A stretch of 64,000 nucleotides of DNA, taken from positions 108,501-172,500 of the forward strand of contig NZ_JAUYEY010000006.1 in assembly GCF_030689685.1 (NCBI RefSeq). Direction: 5' to 3'. This stretch comes from Polaromonas sp. (GTDB lineage: Bacteria; Pseudomonadota; Gammaproteobacteria; Burkholderiales; Burkholderiaceae_C). Positions within the stretch are counted from its first letter, which is position 1. Every line of letters begins with the position of its first letter. Shown here one piece after another: positions 52,867 to 63,150 of the stretch. Under the pieces are notes generated by a model. That model made no database searches. It was given only the letters and a program-made list of their open reading frames with translations, and was not told the DNA's origin. The position numbers and the translations under genes are program-made.

Positions 52867-54089
52867 TGACCGATGACGACAAGCTTGATGCCTGGGTCGA
52901 CGCGCACTTCGACGAAGAAGTGCGCTTCCTGCAGGAACTGATCCGCGTTCCCACACCGACCCCACCCGGCGACAATGCGCCGCACGCCGAACGCACCGCC
53001 GAGCTGCTCAAGGCTTTCGGCTTCGAGGCCGAAAAACACCCGGTACCGGCTGCTGAGGTGCAGGCCTATGGGCTGGAATCGCTGACCAATTTGATCGTGC
53101 GTCGTCCTTATGGCAAAGGCCGGACCATTGCGCTGAACGCGCATGGCGACGTGGTGCCGCCCGGCGAAGGCTGGAGCTGCGACCCGTATGGCGGAGAAAT
53201 AAAAGACGGCCACATCTATGGCCGCGCCTCGGCCGTCAGCAAGTCCGATTTCGCGACCTTCACGTTTGCGGTGCGTGCGCTGGAGTCCCTGGGCCTGCCG
53301 CTGCATGGCGGCGTGGAATTGCACTTCACCTATGACGAAGAGTTCGGCGGCGAAATGGGCCCCGGCTGGCTGCTGCGCAACAAGTTGACCCGCCCTGACC
53401 TGCTGATCGCGGCCGGCTTCAGCTACGAAGTTGTCACCGCGCACAACGGCTGTCTGCAAATGGAGGTCACCGTGCACGGCAAGATGGCGCATGCGGCCAT
53501 TCCCGATACTGGCGTGGATGCCCTGCAAGGCGCAGTGCAGATCCTGACCGCGCTCTACGCCCAGAACACCTTGTACCGGCAGGTCAGCTCGCAAGTCGCC
53601 GGCATCACGCATCCTTACCTGAACGTCGGCCGTATCGAGGGCGGGACCAACACCAACGTCGTGCCCGGCAAGGTGATGTTCAAGCTGGACCGCCGCATGA
53701 TCCCCGAGGAAAACCCGGCGGAGGTCGAAGCCAGCATACGCAAGGTGATTGCGAAGGCGGCAGCGACATGCCCGGGCATCCAGGTCGAGATCAAGCGTTT
53801 GTTGCTGGCCAACGCCATGAAGCCGCTGCCCGGCAACCAGCCGCTGGTCGAGGCCATCCAGAAACACGGGCAGGCCGTGTTCGGCGAGCCGATTCCCGCC
53901 ATGGGCACACCGCTGTACACCGATGTGCGCCTGTATGCCGAGGCCGGCATCCCCGGCGTGATCTACGGCGCCGGGCCGCGTACGGTGCTTGAGTCGCACG
54001 CCAAACGCGCTGACGAACGCCTCTCGCTGGAAGACCTTCGCAAGGCAACCCAGGTGATTGCCCGCACGCTGCGCGAGTTACTGAGCTGA
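52866..54089 (+). CDS. M20-family metallohydrolase (ArgE/DapE-like)
   Basis: 407 residues. Metal-binding and catalytic residues of M20 peptidases are visible: ALNAHGDVVPPGEGWSCDPYGG (His and Asp), HFTYDEEFGGE (catalytic Glu), and a later lid domain (VTVHGKMAHAAIPDTGVDAL) and LESHAKRADE. It overlaps the AllC fusion gene (TGATG), so it belongs to the operon. Its reaction could be hydrolysis of ureidoglycolate or ureidoglycine or another N-carbamoyl compound; the known ureidoglycolate lyase AllA/UglA is not found here, which leaves a place for it in the pathway. Confidence 0.88.
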   Translation: MTDDDKLDAWVDAHFDEEVRFLQELIRVPTPTPPGDNAPHAERTAELLKAFGFEAEKHPVPAAEVQAYGLESLTNLIVRRPYGKGRTIALNAHGDVVPPGEGWSCDPYGGEIKDGHIYGRASAVSKSDFATFTFAVRALESLGLPLHGGVELHFTYDEEFGGEMGPGWLLRNKLTRPDLLIAAGFSYEVVTAHNGCLQMEVTVHGKMAHAAIPDTGVDALQGAVQILTALYAQNTLYRQVSSQVAGITHPYLNVGRIEGGTNTNVVPGKVMFKLDRRMIPEENPAEVEASIRKVIAKAAATCPGIQVEIKRLLLANAMKPLPGNQPLVEAIQKHGQAVFGEPIPAMGTPLYTDVRLYAEAGIPGVIYGAGPRTVLESHAKRADERLSLEDLRKATQVIARTLRELLS

Positions 54090-54100
54090 CAACGCTCTGT

Positions 54101-54158
54101 TTTTGATAGCTGTTGATGCACGCTGGATAAGGGCTAAAGGCCTTTTTCTTCATAAAAA
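54101..54158. repeat. Family B repeat between the M20 gene and the LysR gene
   Basis: Tttttgatagctgttgatgc acgctggataagggctaaag gcctttttcttcataaaaag. It separates two convergent genes and contains the sequence aaaggcctttttcttcataaaaagg, which could fold. Confidence 0.65.
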
Positions 54159-54166
54159 GGGCTGTT

Positions 54167-55081
54167 TCAGGCTTTCGGCAAGGTCTCCCACCAGCGCTCG
54201 GCGAAGCGCCCCTGCAGGTAGGCCACAAAGGCCTGCACCTTGCCGGGCACCAACTTGGGGGAGGGAAAAACCGCATGGATTTCCTGCTCTGGCAGGCTGT
54301 GGTCGGCGAGCACTTCCAGCACCTGCCCGGATACCAGCGAATCAGCGGCCACATAACGCGGCATGGCGGCGATGCCCAGGCCGTTGCGCGCAGCCGCCAG
54401 CACGGCCGACAAGTTGTTGGATCGCAAACGGCCAGCCACCGGTACCGTCACCGCTTCACCCTTGGCCGAGATCAGGCGCCAGACATCGTCGCCCAGCACA
54501 CTGCTATAGATCAGCGCGGCGTGACCGCTCAGGTCTCTGGGTTTTTTCGGCGTGCCGTACTTCTTGAGGTAACGCGGCGCCGCGACCATCACCCAGGGAT
54601 TGACGCCCAGGTAACGCGCGCCCAGGCTGGAGTCGGCCAGCTTGCCCATGCGCACCGCCACATCCAGGCCTTGCGACACCAGATCGGTGTAGCGGTCTTC
54701 GAAGCTCAGGTCCAGTTGCACCTGCGGATGCCTTTTCATGAAGTCCAGTGCCAGCGGCACGATCACGCGTCGGCCAAACGCCACCGAGGTGCCTATGCGC
54801 AACATGCCCTGGGCCTGGTTCTGGCGCAGGCGCACAACGTTGTCGGCTTCTTCGGTCTCGCGCACGATGATCTTGCATTTTTCGTAATACAGCGCGCCCG
54901 ACTCCGTGAGGCTCACGCCACGGGTGTTGCGGTTGAGCAGGCGCACGTTCAGGCGCTCTTCGGTCGCCGCAATCTGCTTGGAGACCGTGGGCTGGGTGGT
55001 CGAAAATTCCCGCGCCGCTTTTGAGAAGCTGCCGGTTTCCACCACCCGCACAAACATGTGCATGACCTGCAATCTGTCCAT
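54167..55081 (-). CDS. LysR-family transcriptional regulator beside gcl
   Basis: 304 residues: LysR helix-turn-helix (FSKAAREFSTTQPTVSKQI), CrgA-like effector domain (SVAFGRRVIVPLALDFMKRH). It is divergent from gcl (start 55193), and the spacer contains a T-N11-A type inverted repeat at 55100-55116. It is therefore the likely regulator of the gcl-hyi-glxR operon, perhaps responding to glyoxylate or an allantoin-derived compound. Confidence 0.93.
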   Translation of the reverse strand: MDRLQVMHMFVRVVETGSFSKAAREFSTTQPTVSKQIAATEERLNVRLLNRNTRGVSLTESGALYYEKCKIIVRETEEADNVVRLRQNQAQGMLRIGTSVAFGRRVIVPLALDFMKRHPQVQLDLSFEDRYTDLVSQGLDVAVRMGKLADSSLGARYLGVNPWVMVAAPRYLKKYGTPKKPRDLSGHAALIYSSVLGDDVWRLISAKGEAVTVPVAGRLRSNNLSAVLAAARNGLGIAAMPRYVAADSLVSGQVLEVLADHSLPEQEIHAVFPSPKLVPGKVQAFVAYLQGRFAERWWETLPKA

Positions 55082-55099
55082 GGCCTGATGATAGTCACT

Positions 55100-55116
55100 T
55101 ATTCCACCACGGAATA
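55100..55116. promoter_or_regulatory. LysR-type box (TATTCC-ACCAC-GGAATA) before gcl
   Basis: Perfect six-base arms with a five-base spacer contain T-N11-A, the general LysR operator pattern. It lies 19 bp from the LysR start and 76 bp from the gcl start. Confidence 0.6.
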
Positions 55117-55192
55117 GCTTTTATGGTTTGTGTGCATCTTCTGCAACCTCGTCCTGCTGCCTACAGTCGAGCCTCCACAAAGGAGACAAGAC

Positions 55193-56980
<1,788 letters not shown>

Positions 56981-56993
56981 GACAAGACTATCC

Positions 56994-57773
56994 ATGCCGA
57001 AATTCGCCGCCAACCTCACCATGCTCTTCACCGAGCTGCCCTTCATGGACCGCTTCGCCGCTGCACGGGCCGCTGGCTTTGAAGCTGTGGAATACCTTTT
57101 TCCCTACGACTACGGCAAGGAAGAACTTGTCACCGCCTTGAAAGACAACGGGCTCAAGCAGGTGCTGCACAACCTGCCGGCCGGCGACTGGGCCGCCGGC
57201 GAACGCGGCATTGCCTGCCACGCCGGCCGCACCTCCGAGTTCCGCGAAGGCGTTAATCGGGCGATAACCTACGCCACGGCGCTGGGCTGCCCGCAGCTCA
57301 ACTGCCTGGCCGGCAAGCTGCCGGAAGGCGCCAGCAGCACGCTGGCCCATGCCACCCTGGTGGCCAATTTGCGCTTTGCGGCATCGGCCCTGAAAGCGGC
57401 CGGCATCCGGCTGCTGATTGAGCCGATCAACACTTTCGACATCCCCGGCTTCTTTCTGTCACGGACCGACCAGGCGCTGGCCATCCTGGACGAAGTGGCG
57501 TCACCCAACCTGTTTGTGCAGTACGACATTTACCATGCGCAGCGCATGGAGGGCGAACTGGCCAGCACCCTCAGTAAACACCTGGCACGCATAGGCCATA
57601 TCCAGCTGGCCGACAACCCAGGACGCAACGAGCCAGGCACCGGCGAGATCAACTACGCCTGGCTGTTCAAACACATTGATGCGGCCGGCTACGCGGGCTG
57701 GATCGGTTGCGAATACAAACCCAAAACCACCACGACAGCAGGCCTGGGCTGGCTGGCAGGAGCAAACACATGA
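56994..57773 (+). CDS. hyi: Hydroxypyruvate isomerase
   Basis: Hyi interconverts hydroxypyruvate and tartronate semialdehyde. It has the TIM-barrel xylose-isomerase-like fold (FAANLTMLFTELPFMDRFAA, EYLFPYDYGKEELV, LLIEPINTFDIPGFFLSRTD, GEINYAWLFKHID). Start at 56994 gives 259 residues, the family norm. It lies 13 bp after gcl and overlaps glxR by four bases (ATGA). Confidence 0.95.
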   Translation: MPKFAANLTMLFTELPFMDRFAAARAAGFEAVEYLFPYDYGKEELVTALKDNGLKQVLHNLPAGDWAAGERGIACHAGRTSEFREGVNRAITYATALGCPQLNCLAGKLPEGASSTLAHATLVANLRFAASALKAAGIRLLIEPINTFDIPGFFLSRTDQALAILDEVASPNLFVQYDIYHAQRMEGELASTLSKHLARIGHIQLADNPGRNEPGTGEINYAWLFKHIDAAGYAGWIGCEYKPKTTTTAGLGWLAGANT

Positions 57774-58672
57774 CCAAATCAGGACTGAAGATCGGTTTTA
57801 TCGGACTGGGCATCATGGGCGCGCCCATGGCCATGCACCTGCTGCAAGCCGGTCACATCTTGTTCGTCAACACCCTTCGCAAGGTGCCCTCGGCGCTGGC
57901 CGACGCTGGCGCCACCCTCTGCACCACGGCGCGCGGCGTGGCCGAGCGCGCAGACATCGTCTTTGTGATGGTGCCCGACACACCCGACGTAGAGGCCGTG
58001 CTGTTCGGCAACGAAGGGGTCGCCTCGGGCTTGTCCCACGGCAAGACCGTGGTCGACTGCAGCTCCATCGACCCGATTGCCACGCGCGGCTTCGCCAAAA
58101 AAATCCAGGCCCTCGGCTGCGAGTGGCTGGATGCACCGGTGTCCGGCGGCGAGGTCGGCGCCAAAGCCGCCAGCCTGACCATCATGGTCGGCGGCGAGCC
58201 ATCGACCTTCGAGCGGGTTAAACCCCTGTTCGACTTGATGGGCAAGAACGTGACCTTGGTAGGCGGCCCCGGCGACGGCCAGGTCTGCAAGGTGGCCAAC
58301 CAGATCATTGTGGCGCTGACGATTGCCGCTGTCGGCGAAGCGCTGGTGTTCGCCTCCAAAGCCGGTGCCGACCCGGCCCGCGTGCGCGCCGCACTGATGG
58401 GTGGCTTTGCCTCATCGCGCATTCTTGAAGTGCACGGCGAACGCATGATCAAGCGGACCTTTGCACCGGGTTTCCGCATCGCGTTGCATCAGAAAGACCT
58501 CAACCTGGCGCTGCAGGGCGCGCGGGCGCTGGGCATTGCGCTGCCGCAAACCGCCGGCGCGGCGCAACTGATGCAGTCCTGCGTGGCACTCGGCCACGGC
58601 CAGGCCGATCATTCTGCACTCGTCAAGGCGCTGGAAGCCATGGCCCAGCACCGGGTGGCGCCCGACGCCTAG
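57770..58672 (+). CDS. glxR: Tartronate semialdehyde reductase
   Basis: GlxR reduces tartronate semialdehyde to D-glycerate with NAD(P)H. 300 residues: Rossmann motif IGFIGLGIMGAPMAMHLLQAG, substrate motif DAPVSGGEVGAKAASLTIMV, catalytic Lys in KVANQIIVALTIAAVGEAL, and C-terminal FRIALHQKDLNLAL. Its product is the substrate of the glycerate kinase at 25614-26930. Confidence 0.96.
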   Translation: MTKSGLKIGFIGLGIMGAPMAMHLLQAGHILFVNTLRKVPSALADAGATLCTTARGVAERADIVFVMVPDTPDVEAVLFGNEGVASGLSHGKTVVDCSSIDPIATRGFAKKIQALGCEWLDAPVSGGEVGAKAASLTIMVGGEPSTFERVKPLFDLMGKNVTLVGGPGDGQVCKVANQIIVALTIAAVGEALVFASKAGADPARVRAALMGGFASSRILEVHGERMIKRTFAPGFRIALHQKDLNLALQGARALGIALPQTAGAAQLMQSCVALGHGQADHSALVKALEAMAQHRVAPDA

Positions 58673-58820
58673 GCGGCCACGACCTTGCCTGCCGGCAATT
58701 TCTGAATAAACAGGGGCCAGACGCCCCGAATCGTTCCGCCTGCCCCGTTTTAAGGGGTATGTACGGAGATTTCGCTGCGTCCATTCCGCCGAACTTGCCC
58801 GAGAATAGACCCTGAAAATA

Positions 58821-58843
58821 ATGTGTACAACCCATGTGTACAA
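58821..58843 (+). promoter_or_regulatory. Direct repeat ATGTGTACAA x2 before the ABC importer
   Basis: ATGTGTACAA at 58821-58830 and again at 58834-58843 (13-bp period, a little over one helical turn). They are 60 bp before the importer start, and each contains TGTACA, similar to the centre of the hiuH/puuE palindrome. Likely a regulator site. Confidence 0.45.
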
Positions 58844-58902
58844 ACACAGGCATTGTTTTTGCTTGGCTTGAAGCAGCCGATTCATTTCTATCTGGAGTTC
58901 CC

Positions 58903-59940
58903 ATGACAAAACGCGTTTTCATCAAAACCCTGGCCGCCCTGACGGTCACTGCCGCCACCTGCAGCAGTGCCTTTGCGCAAAACACGCCCATCAAGTTCCA
59001 GCTTGACTGGCGTTTTGAAGGCCCGGCCGCGCTGTTTTTGACACCGGCTGCCAAGGGCTACTTCAAAGACGCCAAGCTCGATGTGACGATAGATGCGGGC
59101 AATGGCTCTGGCGGCACTGTGACGCGCGTGGCGTCGGGCACCTACGACATGGGTTTTGCCGACCTGGCCGCGCTGATGGAGTTTCATGCCAACAACCCGG
59201 ACGCCCCCAACAAGCCGGTGGCCGTGATGATGGTTTACAACAACACGCCGGCCTCGGTCATGGCCCTGAAAAAATCCGGCATCAAGACCGTGGCCGACTT
59301 GAACAACAAAAAACTCGGCGCGCCGGTGTTTGACGCCGGCCGCCGCGCCTTCCCGATTTTTGCAAAAGCCAACAACGTGACCGGCGTGCAATGGACGGCC
59401 ATGGACCCCCCTTTGCGCGAAACCATGCTGGTGCGCGGTGATGTGGACGCCATCACTGGCTTTACCTTCACATCACTGCTCAACCTCGAAGCACGCGGCG
59501 TGAAAGCTGAAGACGTGGTGGTGTTCCCCTATGCCGAAAACGGCGTCAAGTTGTACGGCAACGTGATCATCGCCTCACCAAAAATCATCAAGGAGAACCC
59601 CGCCGCCGTGAAAGCCTTTTTACTGGCATTCACCAAAGGTGTGAAAGAAGTGATCGCCAAACCGGCACTTGCGATTGAAGACGTGAAAGCACGCGACGGC
59701 ATCATCAACGTGGCGCTGGAAACCCGCCGCCTGCAATTGGCCATCGACACCGTGGTCAACAGCCCGGATGCACGCGCCGACGGTTTTGGCCAGGTCAAAG
59801 GGCCCCGCCTGTCGCTGATGGCCTCCCAGGTGTCCGATGCCTTTAACACCAAGACCCGCGTCAACCCCGATATCGTCTGGAACGGTGCTTTCCTGCCCAC
59901 AGTCGCCGAACTCAATGTTCTGCCCGCGCTCAAAAAATAA
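58903..59940 (+). CDS. ABC importer substrate-binding protein (NMT1/SsuA-like)
   Basis: 345 residues, signal peptide ending near AFAQ, then the NMT1/THI5-like fold (TPIKFQLDWRFEGPAALFLTP, VASGTYDMGFADLAALMEFH, VFDAGRRAFPIFAK). Related proteins bind pyrimidine precursors, sulfonates or other small organic molecules. ATG at 58903 has TCTGGAG upstream. The gene follows glxR by 230 bp and heads a complete importer with the next two genes. Given the neighbours, an allantoin, urate or ureide ligand is possible. Confidence 0.92.
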   Translation: MTKRVFIKTLAALTVTAATCSSAFAQNTPIKFQLDWRFEGPAALFLTPAAKGYFKDAKLDVTIDAGNGSGGTVTRVASGTYDMGFADLAALMEFHANNPDAPNKPVAVMMVYNNTPASVMALKKSGIKTVADLNNKKLGAPVFDAGRRAFPIFAKANNVTGVQWTAMDPPLRETMLVRGDVDAITGFTFTSLLNLEARGVKAEDVVVFPYAENGVKLYGNVIIASPKIIKENPAAVKAFLLAFTKGVKEVIAKPALAIEDVKARDGIINVALETRRLQLAIDTVVNSPDARADGFGQVKGPRLSLMASQVSDAFNTKTRVNPDIVWNGAFLPTVAELNVLPALKK

Positions 59941-59987
59941 GCCTGCAAACGCTGTCCAGGCGCAAGCCTGATGGCCGTTGAGTTGAC

Positions 59988-60018
59988 ACGGCCAGCTTTT
60001 CCCTGAAAGGCTGGCCGT
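59988..60018 (+). terminator. Hairpin between the binding-protein and ATPase genes
   Basis: Acggccagc and gctggccgt flank a 13-nt loop. There is no U-run, so it is more likely to protect the 3' end of the abundant binding-protein mRNA than to stop transcription fully. Confidence 0.5.
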
Positions 60019-60058
60019 TGTCCTGAATACCCCGAGCGAATCACGAACCATCCCATCC

Positions 60059-60910
60059 ATGCAAGATCATCCCGGCAGCCATTTTGTTGACTTCAGCGAT
60101 GTCTGGCTCGCCTACAACGACGAGTTGCTGGCTCAAAACCACTTCGCGGTAGAGGCGATTGACCTGCAGGTGCGCGAAGGCGAGTTCATTGCCATCGTCG
60201 GGCCTTCGGGCTGCGGCAAATCGACCTTCATGAAACTCACGACGGGCTTGAAGATGCCGTCGCGGGGCCGCATCCTGATCGACGGCCAGCCAGTGACCGG
60301 GCCGCTGAAGATATCGGGCATGGCCTTTCAGGCGCCCTCGCTGCTGCCGTGGCGCACCACGGTGGACAACGTGTTGCTGCCGCTGGAGATCGTCGAGCCC
60401 TTTCGCAGCCAGTTCAAAACCCGGCGCAAGGAGTTTGAAGAACGGGCGCGCAAGCTGCTGCAAAAAGTCGGTCTCGGTGGTTATGAAGACAAGTTTCCGT
60501 GGCAACTGTCCGGCGGCATGCAGCAGCGCGTGAGCATCTGCCGCGCGCTGATTCATGAGCCCAAGATGCTGCTGCTCGATGAGCCTTTCGGCGCGCTGGA
60601 CGCCTTCACGCGCGAAGAGTTGTGGTGCATTTTGCGCGACCTGTGGGCCGAGCAGCGCTTCAACGTCATTCTGGTCACGCATGATTTGCGCGAGTCGGTT
60701 TTTCTGGCCGACACGGTGTATGTGATGAGCAAAAGCCCCGGGCGGTTTGTGGTCAAGCGCGAGATTGATCTGCCGCGTCCGCGCGACCTCGAAGTGACTT
60801 ACACCCAGGCCTTTGGCGACATCGTGCATGAACTGCGCAGCCACATTGGCGCCATCCGCAGCCCGGTGACGGCCACCCCACCTTCAGCGCCAGCCGCCCT
60901 CACACCATGA
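60059..60910 (+). CDS. ABC importer ATP-binding protein (SsuB/TauB-like)
   Basis: 283 residues. Walker A VGPSGCGKST, Q-loop MAFQAPSLLPWRT, signature LSGGMQQRVSICRAL, Walker B LLLDEPFGALDAFTR, H-loop VILVTHDLRE. An insert of about 15 residues (PFRSQFKTRRKEFEER) follows the Q-loop, common in this subfamily. Overlaps the permease start by four bases. Confidence 0.95.
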   Translation: MQDHPGSHFVDFSDVWLAYNDELLAQNHFAVEAIDLQVREGEFIAIVGPSGCGKSTFMKLTTGLKMPSRGRILIDGQPVTGPLKISGMAFQAPSLLPWRTTVDNVLLPLEIVEPFRSQFKTRRKEFEERARKLLQKVGLGGYEDKFPWQLSGGMQQRVSICRALIHEPKMLLLDEPFGALDAFTREELWCILRDLWAEQRFNVILVTHDLRESVFLADTVYVMSKSPGRFVVKREIDLPRPRDLEVTYTQAFGDIVHELRSHIGAIRSPVTATPPSAPAALTP

Positions 60911-61674
60911 CCAAAAAACAGATGGAGCGCTGGTCGCCCTTTGCCCTGCTGCTGGTCATCCTGGCACTTTGGCAGTTGGTGGTGATGGTGTTTGGCATTG
61001 CCGAGTACATTTTTCCTGCCCCACTCGCAATCGCGCAGGCCATGGCCGAGTTTGCCGGGCCGATTGCGCAAGCCGCCTGGAAAACCTTCTGGGTCACCAT
61101 GGTCGGCTTTGGCATTTCGATTGTGGTGGGCGTCATGCTGGGCTTTCTGGTCGGCTCCTCGCGCCTGGCCTATGCGGCGGTGTACCCGCTGCTGGTCGCC
61201 TTCAACGCCGTGCCCAAGGCGGCGATTGTGCCCATCCTGATTGTCTGGTTCGGCATTGGTGTTGGCCCGGGCATTTTGACCGCCTTTCTGATCTCGTTTT
61301 TTCCGATCACCGTCAACATGGCCACCGGCCTGGCCACGCTGGAGCCCGAGCTGGAAGACGTGTTGCGCGTGCTGGGCGCCAAACGCTGGGACGTGCTGGT
61401 CAAGGTCGGCCTGCCCCGCTCCATGCCCTACTTCTACGGCTCGCTCAAAATCGCGATCACGCTGGCTTTTGTAGGTACCGTGCTGGCCGAAATGACCGCC
61501 GGCGACTCAGGCATCGGCTACCTGATGCTCAGCGCCGGCTCACAACAACGCATGTCGCTGGCCTTTGCCGGGTTGGTGGTGATTGGCGCGATGGCGATGA
61601 TCATGTACGAGCTGTTCAGCTACATTGAAAAACACACCACAGCCTGGGCGCACCGCGGCTCAGAGGGCACTTGA
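60907..61674 (+). CDS. ABC importer permease (SsuC/TauC-like)
   Basis: 255 residues with six membrane segments and the EAA loop as LGAKRWDVLVKVGLPRSMPYFYGSL, the binding-protein-dependent inner-membrane component. It completes a three-gene importer with 58903-60910. A single permease gene suggests a homodimer. Confidence 0.95.
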   Translation: MTKKQMERWSPFALLLVILALWQLVVMVFGIAEYIFPAPLAIAQAMAEFAGPIAQAAWKTFWVTMVGFGISIVVGVMLGFLVGSSRLAYAAVYPLLVAFNAVPKAAIVPILIVWFGIGVGPGILTAFLISFFPITVNMATGLATLEPELEDVLRVLGAKRWDVLVKVGLPRSMPYFYGSLKIAITLAFVGTVLAEMTAGDSGIGYLMLSAGSQQRMSLAFAGLVVIGAMAMIMYELFSYIEKHTTAWAHRGSEGT

Positions 61675-61726
61675 CCGGCGTTGAGGAACAAAATCGGCAC
61701 TTTGCCCTTTAACGACGGGAATAGTT

Positions 61727-61760
61727 TGCTATTAAATAAGTAGCATTTCAGACCCAAATT
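61727..61760. repeat. Family B repeat fragment before the AAA_14 ATPase gene
   Basis: Tttgctattaaataagtagc atttcagacc. Only the first part of the repeat is present. Confidence 0.45.
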
Positions 61761-61893
61761 GTCCTGGACTAGATCCGGGATCCATCGTGGCATCCCGCAG
61801 GTGCATAGCGTAGGCCCGCCATGTCACTATTTTGAAGCCCTTCAAAAGACATTTATCTGTGCAAATCATCCATTAAGTGGTAAATTTGCAAGT

Positions 61894-63072
61894 ATGTTGA
61901 TTCGTAAGGCCCTAAAAACTGTGCAACAAGCACTGTCGCGGCAAGCCTCTGTGGCGCTGATCGGCCCGCGCCAGGTCGGCAAAACCACCTTGGCGCTGGA
62001 CATTGGCAAACAGCAAAACGGGCTGTACCTTGATCTGGAAGACGTTCAGGAGCGCGACAAGCTCAGCAATCCCGGCGCTTTTTTGTCTGCCTACGAAGAC
62101 CGGCTGGTGATCCTGGACGAAATTCACCGTGTGCCCGATCTTTTTTTGACGCTACGTGGCCTGATTGACCAAGGCCGCATCCGGGGCCGACGCACCGGGC
62201 GCTTTCTGCTGCTCGGCTCAGCTTCGCTCGACCTGATGCGCCAAAGCGGTGAAAGTCTGGCCGGGCGCATCAGCTACATCGACATGACGCCTTTGAGCGT
62301 GCAGGAAGTACCCACAGAGGCGTTGGAAGCGCTCTGGCTGCGCGGCGGCTTTCCTGACAGCTTTCTCGCGCAAGACGACCGTCTGAGCCTGGACTGGCGC
62401 AAAGATCTGCTGCGGACTTACCTGGAGCGCGATGTGCCGATGTTTGGCTCGCGTATTCCGGCAGAAACCCTGCGCCGCTTCTGGACCATGCTGGCGCACA
62501 ACCAGGGCGGATTGCACAACGCCTCGCGTTTGGCCGCCGGGCTGGAAGTGAGCAGCCAGAGCGTCAGTCGCTATACCGATTTGCTGGTTGATTTGTTGCT
62601 GGTGCGCAGGCTACAGCCCTACCACGCCAACGTCGGCAAACGACTGGTGAAGTCGCCCAAGGTGTACATCCGCGACAGCGGATTGCTGCATGCATTGGTC
62701 AATGTGCAGGATCGCAACAGCCTGCTCGGGCATCCGGTGGTAGGCGCAAGCTGGGAAGGTTTTGTCATCGAAAACCTGATCAATGCCGCCCCGGCACTGA
62801 CAGTACCAGGCTTTTACCGCACATCAGGCGGCGCAGAGATTGACCTGCTGTTAGAGCTGCCCGGTGGCGAGCGCTGGGCCATTGAAGTCAAACGCAGCCG
62901 CGCCGCCAAACCTGCCCGTGGGTTTTACGAGGCCTGCGACGACCTGAAACCGGCCAGGCGTTTTGTGGTGCATGCGGGACTGGACGGTCAAGGGCCCTAC
63001 CCCATCAGTGCCGACGTGCAAGCCATCGGACTGCGCGGGTTGACGGACATGCTGGAACAACTGCGTGCTTGA
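61894..63072 (+). CDS. AAA_14 / DUF4143 ATPase
   Basis: 392 residues. N-terminal AAA_14 domain with Walker A LIGPRQVGKTTLAL, Walker B RLVILDEIHRVPDLF and sensor LLLGSASLDLM. C-terminal DUF4143 domain (RDLLRTYLERDVPMFGSRIP, WEGFVIENLI, WAIEVKRSRAAKPARGFYEA with a nuclease-like E-X-K). These proteins are widespread, of unknown function and often found alone in genomic islands. ATG at 61894 is chosen because the conserved domain begins there (MLIRKALKTV); an upstream in-frame start at 61759 would add 45 unconserved residues. Confidence 0.88.
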   Translation: MLIRKALKTVQQALSRQASVALIGPRQVGKTTLALDIGKQQNGLYLDLEDVQERDKLSNPGAFLSAYEDRLVILDEIHRVPDLFLTLRGLIDQGRIRGRRTGRFLLLGSASLDLMRQSGESLAGRISYIDMTPLSVQEVPTEALEALWLRGGFPDSFLAQDDRLSLDWRKDLLRTYLERDVPMFGSRIPAETLRRFWTMLAHNQGGLHNASRLAAGLEVSSQSVSRYTDLLVDLLLVRRLQPYHANVGKRLVKSPKVYIRDSGLLHALVNVQDRNSLLGHPVVGASWEGFVIENLINAAPALTVPGFYRTSGGAEIDLLLELPGGERWAIEVKRSRAAKPARGFYEACDDLKPARRFVVHAGLDGQGPYPISADVQAIGLRGLTDMLEQLRA

Positions 63073-63102
63073 GTCAACACCCATGCCCGTCAGAACGCTC
63101 AT

Positions 63103-63142
63103 GCCCTCACCCCAACCCAACCCTCTCCCAAAAGGTGAGAGC
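63103..63142. repeat. Family A palindromic repeat between convergent genes
   Basis: Gccctcaccccaacccaacc ctctcccaaaaggtgagagc. It lies between the ends of the ATPase gene and the outer-membrane transporter gene, a place for a bidirectional terminator. Confidence 0.65.
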
Positions 63143-63150
63143 AGTTCAGC

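Noticed and set aside
58741..58757. Possible terminator gccccgttttaaggggt after glxR
   Set aside because: Stem of only four or five pairs and no U-run on the plus strand after it; too weak to annotate.
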